From positions 80,344,001-80,408,000 of the forward strand of contig CM074862.1 of NCBI GenBank assembly GCA_037501455.1: DNA of 64,000 nucleotides, in the 5' to 3' direction. Made by a program: the position numbers and the translations under genes. How positions within the stretch are numbered: position 1 is the stretch's first letter; each line of letters begins with the position of its first letter. Below the pieces are notes generated by a model, which did not search any database, was not told the origin of the DNA, and saw only the letters and a list, made by a program, of their open reading frames with translations. Shown one piece after another: positions 57,753 to 64,000 of this stretch. The stretch comes from Lantana camara (taxonomy: Eukaryota; Streptophyta; Magnoliopsida; Lamiales; Verbenaceae).

Positions 57753-60433
57753 TGTAGCACCCTAGACCCCAAGGCGCCACATCCCCCGCACTGTAGCCTC
57801 GATCCACGTATGAAATGGACAGTTCATACATAAACCAAGACCACAGCGAACGGGTGACAACAAAACGACGCTCTAGGCGGGACACTCTCCCCAACAAAAT
57901 CAACAATCATGAATAGAAAAGCGGAAGCAGTAAAGTCATTCGTATATATAGGTACCATATTTATTACATAGATACATATAGGTACCATTTAACTATCAAT
58001 ACATTATCATCTCTACAAAATAGGTATCTACTAAAGTGTCCAAATTATATCAACCGTGAACATAACATGATATCCGACAAAATATATACATGAAAGGTGC
58101 AACACTAGACCCGTGATAATGCAGGACTCGACCAACTCCCGCCTAGCACAACCACGCTCAAAAGGTACCTGAAAAGTGGAGTATCAGTCTACCGAAGACT
58201 GAGTGAGGGGCAATAATTAAATATAACACACGTCACATGCAAGTTGTATCCTCGGGTAAAGACTTTTAGAAAACAATAATTATATAGTTCAAGAAATCTC
58301 ATCCTTTGCCCGAGATTACAACTATCCATTTTAACACGTTTACTTAATCATGCTTGTCAATATCATGAACATGTGGCCCCGGCGAGCAAGGGCAATCTCC
58401 AACCGAACTCCCAATCGTGAACAATACGTGATCATGCTTGCTTGCTTGATAAATAAGTGATCATGCAATATATTTAGTGCTCACATAAACAAGTTCATGC
58501 TTGAAATCATGCAATAACCCGAGGATAACCCGACATGCCGGATTAATCCCCAGTCTCCTTCTTCCTCCGGGTGATAGCGAGTTTGCAAGGCTCGACTATC
58601 CACGACATGGTGTGTGTAGAGGACATGACCCTCTAGACACGGAACTCCTTCCACCACTAATCTCCTAGTGGCTTCGGGGGTGATCCCAACAATGTGAGGA
58701 TAATTCAGGAGTTACCCGTCAGCCCTTGCTTTCCCGGTTGGCTCAAGAATTACCCTCGGGCCCACATGCAATCATGTACTCGCCAAACATGCTTGGAAAT
58801 CATGATAATCGATACTTTCTTGCTTGAAATGTTTATAGCTTTGAAAACGTTTATAATTATAATAGGTTTTGGCCGAAAACTAGCACATAAGGGTTATAGG
58901 GTTCGTTTTACCAAAACAAAACCTCACCTTTCTTGCAAAATAAAATAAAGAAGCGTTCTAAGGAGCTTGCTCCCCGTCCACGCCCTCGTGACCTGTGCAA
59001 ATACGATGTACAATCGTGAGACATGACCTAAAATGACCAAAATAGGACGAACGGCGAAAATGTGTCGAGACGACCATGAAAATGCAATGTGGTATTATAA
59101 CATGTCGTTTCACATCATATTAGTACATATTATAGCAATTCGGGGTCAAAGAAGTCGTCGGGTCGAGGGGCTAATTTCGTAAATTTATGCAGAAACTTTT
59201 GTTCTGCATGTCCAGGTGGGAACGGCCGTTCCGGTCCCTTTTGAAAAATGGGAACGGTCGTTCCCAAGAGTTCCCCAAAACGTGCCAGCGTTTTTTTTTT
59301 TTCCTTTGAAGCGCGCCTTTGACCTGGGAACCGCCCTTCCGGCGCAAGGCCAAAATGGGAACGGCCGTTCCCATGCTCGGCCGCCCATATTTTGAAAAGC
59401 AATGGGAACGCCCGTTCCCACAAAGCCTTGAGGCTGGGAACGGTCGTTCCCAGTTCCTACAACTGAAAAACAGAGCAGAAACAGGGGAAGCTCTCGGCCA
59501 AGCACAAAAACAACCAACAATTTCCATTTTTGATCCCCAAAAGCTATAATTTCTGGGAATATGATGCATATATACTCAAGAAGTGATAAACTAACACTTA
59601 AACACTTAAAACACAAAATATCATCAAGCTTTCATGGTTTCATGTACATGACCATACTTGCTCATTCAAGCCAAATATTCAAAGAATCAAGCTAGAAATC
59701 AAGCAATAATTCATGTTATGATCATTTAATCATGCTTCCAATTCTAATTCAATCATCTAGCATATCTCACTCAAACCCTAGCATGTCAAACACAATCAAA
59801 AATCATCCTTTTCCATGCAACCAACCTTGAAAGCTAAGAAATGAGGAAGTATGATGATGAGGATGATGATGACTCTCAATTTCTTGGAACACTTCTTGAA
59901 ATCTTGATGATTGAAATAAAAATTATCTTCTTCCCTTTCCTTCCTTGGAATACCGAGAGAGAGAGATGAATATTTTGGGATATGTTTGCTAGAAATGATC
60001 AAGGAATGTGGGAGAAGAGATGATACGTAATTCATCATCTTGATTTTTGTGAAATTTGCCAAATTGCCAATAAATCCTCTAACTCATGAGAGTATGTAAT
60101 TGACTGTATAAGCTTTTGAAATCTAATCAATTAGGTCCTTAGAAATCATGCAATTAAGTCCCTAGCATTTTAGAAAATATTCAATTAGGGACAATTCGGT
60201 AATTTAAACCACTCTCGGTATTAATTTCATGCAAGAAATATTTTTCATGTCATGATATTATATTTTCAATGTTATGAAATCAAATGATTTATATAAACAA
60301 TGTTTCATGAATTTTATAAAAATTTATGAATGCCACGTAAGAATATATTATAAATTAAAGAAATAAAATAAACCTACGCTCAAAATGCACACGTGGCGTG
60401 CTTACCTGTTCATCCGGAAACCGGGGCGTTACA
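57753..60433 (-). repeat. 5' LTR of the nested Tekay-like element
   Basis: 2,681 bp, minus-strand ends TGTAACGCCCCGG and GGGTGCTACA. It carries six GGGAACG..CGTTCCC palindromes at 59218-59453. A TATATATGC (minus) lies near 59570 and another TATA-like run near 59130; which is used is unclear. Confidence 0.85.
59218..59453 (-). promoter_or_regulatory. Palindrome cluster of the nested Tekay-like LTR
   Basis: Six sites: GGAACGGCCGTTCC (59219-59232); TGGGAACGGTCGTTCCCA (59249-59266); a decayed copy (59326-59340); ATGGGAACGGCCGTTCCCAT (59355-59374); TGGGAACGCCCGTTCCCA (59403-59420); CTGGGAACGGTCGTTCCCAG (59434-59453). The outermost pairs differ between sites (AT/AT, CT/AG) yet stay complementary. 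Confidence 0.9.
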
Positions 60434-62436
60434 GCATATGCATATGAATGCAAATGATGCAATGCACTTCACATGAGTTCAAAGTTAGACATATCAAAGC
60501 AATTAGCATGTTATCATAACAACAACACATGAATTAAACAAATAACATCAAATATACTCATAATACAACATATTATAACATATCATACTCATTCATAAGT
60601 TTAAAACACCTAAGGAACGCAACGGATACAAGAAAGTAACAAGAGTTAGCATATAGAGTATAAAAGTTCATATACGTATTCATGAATTGGATTCACATAA
60701 CCAGCACATAATTCAACATATAACAAGCTAAATAAGCACCTAATATACCAAACTATATCATAATACATGCATCCCTAAGTTTCATTCACATAAACAAGAC
60801 AAGACATGTAAGGAGATATCACACGTACTATTTAAACATTCATGCGTACTAATCAAGTTTACACTTAGAAATTAAAGCCATAAAACTAAAATAAACAACA
60901 AAACATATAATATAACAACTTAATAACATATTAGGATCATAATTGGGGAGGGAGAAATCAAATAAAATGAAAACACAACAAGAAAAGCAAGCAACATCAC
61001 ACAACGTCGAAATGGAGCAGAAAACGGTCAAACAAAACACTCCACATTTCAGCCAAAAAGGGCGAAAAATAAGGGTGACATGGGGGTGTCACCCTCACAG
61101 CACAAAAGGTGACATGGGGGTGTTGGAGGTCAGTAGATCCAGCCCAAGGAGACACGCCCATGTCTGAAAATTGACACGCCCGTGTCAACCTACGCAGCAG
61201 CTGCATCTTCTTCGTTCTTCAACTGAAAACAAGGGAAAAAGCCATGAAAACAAAGGGCAACATATAGCACACATATATACACATAATATAGGTAAAAATA
61301 ATGAAGAAATCCACACAAATTTCTCAGCATAACAACTCAAAACCTAACAGTAACAAGGAAGAAAGAGTACAGATTGTATGCTGTCAAAAATCACCCAAAA
61401 CTATTCATTTTCTTCAAAATCATCAATGGTGGATCATTCATTACACATATAACATGAATTACAAGTCAATAATTGAGGTAAAGAAGTTCATATAATGAGC
61501 AAACTTGCATCAAATAGGTCATAAACTCAAGCTAAGGAAAGGAAGCAAGACTTCTCTCTAACTCTTCCTATTCATGCAAGCATCCAATCTCAAATTAAAT
61601 CTGAATTAAAACATGAATTTCATGGATAAAATGAAGCATAAAAGATATGAGAATACATACATACACTTACCTTTAAGAGTTGAAGAAGTATGGAAGAGAT
61701 TAGGCTAAAAAATCGCAAGATATGAATAAGGGTTGTTCTTTTCTACTTTCTTCTCTTGGATCAGCAGCTTTTTCTTCCTTCTTGGGGGGAGGAGCTCGAA
61801 TTGGGCCTGAAATGGGAGATATAGTGATGACTCTATTTAATAAAAGTCAAGGTTTAGGGTTAATTGGGGTTAAAGTGGGCCTACAAACTCAAGACTAGTC
61901 AAAAAGGGTTCAATTGGTACGAGGTGCTCGTTTTGGTGGAATTTCGGAGGCTCAAACGGGCTTAGAAAAATACAAGGCTTAGTTCCTTAGCTTCCAATTT
62001 TTGTTATGAGTCCAACGCTTCTTACAGAATTCAAATCCTAATTCCCGAGCTCAAGTTATGTAGCCCGGAACCCAAGGTGCGCCAAAACTAGTTAGGCCCT
62101 CGAGTCCCTCACAAATCACGTTCCACAAAAATGAACCAAGAACCAATATAAAAAAAACTCTAAAATGCATAACGAGCATGTAAGCACATTCCTAAATCAC
62201 ATATTTCATGTATACCAAAATTTCACAAAAATTAAAATTGAATTCGGACATATAGAGAGCAAATTGTAAGGCACATAGACAAAGAGTTTAAAAAGTTTAT
62301 AAGTTAAACATATAATTTCAAATAATCACATAATCATTAAAATAACACACAATTGCATAATTAAATAATTTTAAAAAAATGCAAATAACACTCTCGTTAC
62401 GACGTACCTGTGCGGCCGGACAAGCGGGATGTTACA
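60434..62436 (-). mobile_element. Outer Tekay-like LTR, right part
   Basis: Ends GGGATGTTACA (TGTAACATCCCGC on the minus strand) and is followed by a polypurine tract, CCTTTTGAATGAGGGGAGGT (62456-62437, minus). So it is the 3' LTR of a minus-strand element continuing past 64000. A TATTAAATAG candidate TATA box lies near 61845 (minus). Joined with 53600-54770 it would be about 3.2 kb. Confidence 0.7.
61073..61188 (-). promoter_or_regulatory. Palindrome cluster of the outer Tekay-like LTR
   Basis: Four sites: arms GGGTGACA/TGTCACCC around TGGGGG (61073-61094); a weaker GACATGGGGGTGTT (61111-61124); AGACACGCCCATGTCT (61150-61165); TTGACACGCCCGTGTCAA (61171-61188). Non-matching centres look like CpG decay of CGGGCG or CGCCCG. 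Confidence 0.8.
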
Positions 62437-64000
62437 ACCTCCCCTCATTCAAAAGGACCTGCCCTCTGGTCCGAAGCAAGATCTTGAATGAATCCAGGAT
62501 TAGCTTAACTTCACGCTTCCACTCTAGGAGTCTTCTCTCCGATTATGAGCTCTCGAACCCTTGTCGAACATCCGTGCTAAGAGAAAATAGGTTAACTCGT
62601 TAAAATGAGCCACCACTCAATTTCTTAGTGAAATTTCCTTACCCTTAGCAAACCGGACATTAAGTCCTTAGTCATTTGCTCCCACTTCTAAAAAGAATTC
62701 AAAAGTAGTTGGAGAATCCTTTCGGTACTTGATGTTGGGCCTTCTACCAGTGGCACATTAGATATTGCTACACGAAGTTTGCCATATCTTTTCTCATGCC
62801 AATACATCATTGTCGGTTCTTCAAGTCTCGAAACATGAGTGGAATTAGTCTTGTAACCAAGCACTTCTAGCGACATAGGCTTCAACTATCCGTTACCAAC
62901 GTACAACCAAAGTCTTCCTTAGTACCTCGATTGTAATGAAATAGTTTTGAGTACCCTCGGGTAAGCAAAGCTAGCACCGAAGGCAACTCTCTTCAAAAGC
63001 CTTGTCCACTCAAACCGTGCCTCTTTTTTGTCGTTCATGTCAACGGGATGGCCGTCAATACAAAGATAAATCTCCTATCGAATCTCGATAACATTAGAGA
63101 CTTATTCACTGAGGCAATTCTTGGTTCTTCTATCGGATCATGTAGTCAACAATACCCTTATTCAAACCACACTTGGAGCCACCCACGAAACTTTGGAGAA
63201 GTGTGAAGACACCACTCCTCGAAGCTAGCAAAATGGCAGCTTACGGTAGTTTATGTTCATCTTAAAGTCCCATCTTCTTCCTTAAATAGGACAACAACAC
63301 TCCACGAAGAAGTACTCGAATTGATGAAGCCACCTTCTAAGAGCTTATCGTCCGGTAGAAAATCTTCAGACAAGCTTCAATTCCGGGATAAAGACCACGA
63401 CCGTCTCAACGTCTGTATCAAGTGGCGATGAATCCCAACTTTCAAAGGATCATCAAGAAGGTCTTACTATGATTTTTGTCTCCCCAAGCTTGGCTTGACC
63501 CTTCGGTCACCCTAAAGGCAAGCCACAAAGCTTGTCGCACCATCCTGGAATAACCAACCACTTCACAAAGGATATAAATGGTTAGCCTTCAATCTAACAC
63601 CCGAAAATATTGTTGAGCCCCAAAAGGACTTCCAAAAGCAACCATCAATGCCTACGGTAACACCGTACCTTAACTAAGCGTCTTCAAGAAGGACCAACGG
63701 TCAAGCTCGGCCCTCACAACTAAGAAAACTTTCGCTTCCCCAAACTCTTCCCCCCACTCAAAGGCATATAAGTGTCCAATAATTTCCTCTCTTGAATCCC
63801 CTCTTCTTTCCTACCCTAAGCTGGCTAATATTTCCCAGTCAGGGATTTCTTCCCCCTCGAAGGATTGTTATGTTGATTTGGTGGGTGCTGCTTTGCAGGT
63901 CTGCCAGACGCCTTGAATCTCCTATCTTCGAATTCCTGGGGCCTTGGGGGTCCCTGGAGAATTCAAACAATGAAGTCCCTTATCAGGGATTTTAACCCCT
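62437..64000 (-). other. Internal 3' region of the outer Tekay-like element
   Basis: By position this should encode the end of pol, but I could not recognise integrase or chromodomain motifs on the minus strand. Only short broken frames are seen (for example 62885-62688). It is probably strongly decayed, or a non-coding tail. Confidence 0.4.

Larger units (their letters stand above)
54771..60433 (-). mobile_element. Nested Tekay-like gypsy element, 3' truncated
   Basis: Minus strand. LTR 57753-60433, primer-binding site 57732-57744, short gag N-terminus (57497-57219), then one stop and a long gag-pro-RT frame (57212-54771). RNase H, integrase and the 3' LTR are missing. The frame runs into foreign, duplicated sequence at about 54902. 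It sits inside the outer Tekay-like LTR. Confidence 0.8.

Noticed and set aside
59130..59616. Overlapping open frames of 76-143 residues on both strands
   Set aside because: They share GNGRSH-like strings because the palindromes are rich in codons without stops in any frame. The region is an LTR.
53600..60433. Treating 53600-54770 and 57753-60433 as the two LTRs of one element
   Set aside because: They differ too much for a pair and the flanks (GACAT and GCATA) do not match. A nested arrangement with 60434-62436 completing the outer LTR fits better.
62688..62885. A 65-residue frame as integrase C-terminus
   Set aside because: It contains a weak HVSRL string, but no further integrase or chromodomain motif could be found around it.

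Overview
This is plant nuclear DNA, from a flowering plant and probably a eudicot. It is a gene-poor, AT-rich block built almost entirely of nested transposable elements. The plant origin rests on the element set: Ty1/copia with initiator-Met-type primer-binding sites (PBS), Ty3/gypsy of Tekay/Del, Athila and Tat type, a MULE carrying a ULP-type protease gene, hAT-type elements and an L1-like ORF1. A fragment of protochlorophyllide oxidoreductase (POR) supports it. I see no intact host gene and no tRNA or rRNA gene. The species cannot be named from the sequence.

Layout. 1-1406: decayed minus-strand copia (gag, zinc knuckle, protease, PBS, part of an LTR). 1407-10212: an 8.8-kb MULE with ~150-bp TIRs and an 8/9-matching 9-bp target duplication. 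It holds a broken mudrA transposase (+), a copia solo LTR (2514-4445), two inverted arrays of 42-bp repeats, and a DUF1985/ULP1-like gene (-) whose catalytic Cys is lost. 10270-10795: POR pseudogene. 11593-11885: copia RT scrap. 11974-19442: minus-strand Tekay/Del-like gypsy with gag only, between long LTRs. 19443-37770: copia element (+) lacking most of RT. Its 3' LTR is split by a minus-strand Athila element (24915-36317) lacking pol, and that element is itself split by a copia solo LTR (29889-31834). 37771-47528: minus-strand Tat-type gypsy cut off in RT, carrying two hAT-type elements (39938-42764 and 42874-45826). 47530-49549: plus-strand LTR with a decayed PBS and a 643-bp hAT-type MITE. 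49800-52050: AT-rich DNA with no recognised gene. 52723-53599: LINE ORF1. 53600-64000: a minus-strand Tekay-like LTR split by a second Tekay-like element (about 54771-60433) that keeps a long, almost open gag-pro-RT frame.

Main observations. (1) LTRs of four gypsy families carry clusters of short interrupted palindromes built on a CG-NN-CG core. The arms differ between families and even between neighbouring sites, yet stay complementary. In the Athila element the same palindromes also precede an internal TATA box upstream of its third ORF. (2) The hAT-type element at 42874-45826 is almost wholly two inverted arms made of a ~10-bp degenerate word. (3) The MULE holds an inverted pair of tandem arrays between the 3' ends of its two convergent genes, which could give hairpin RNA. 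(4) The copia LTRs carry helically spaced clusters of CACGTG boxes about 330-465 bp upstream of a TATA box.
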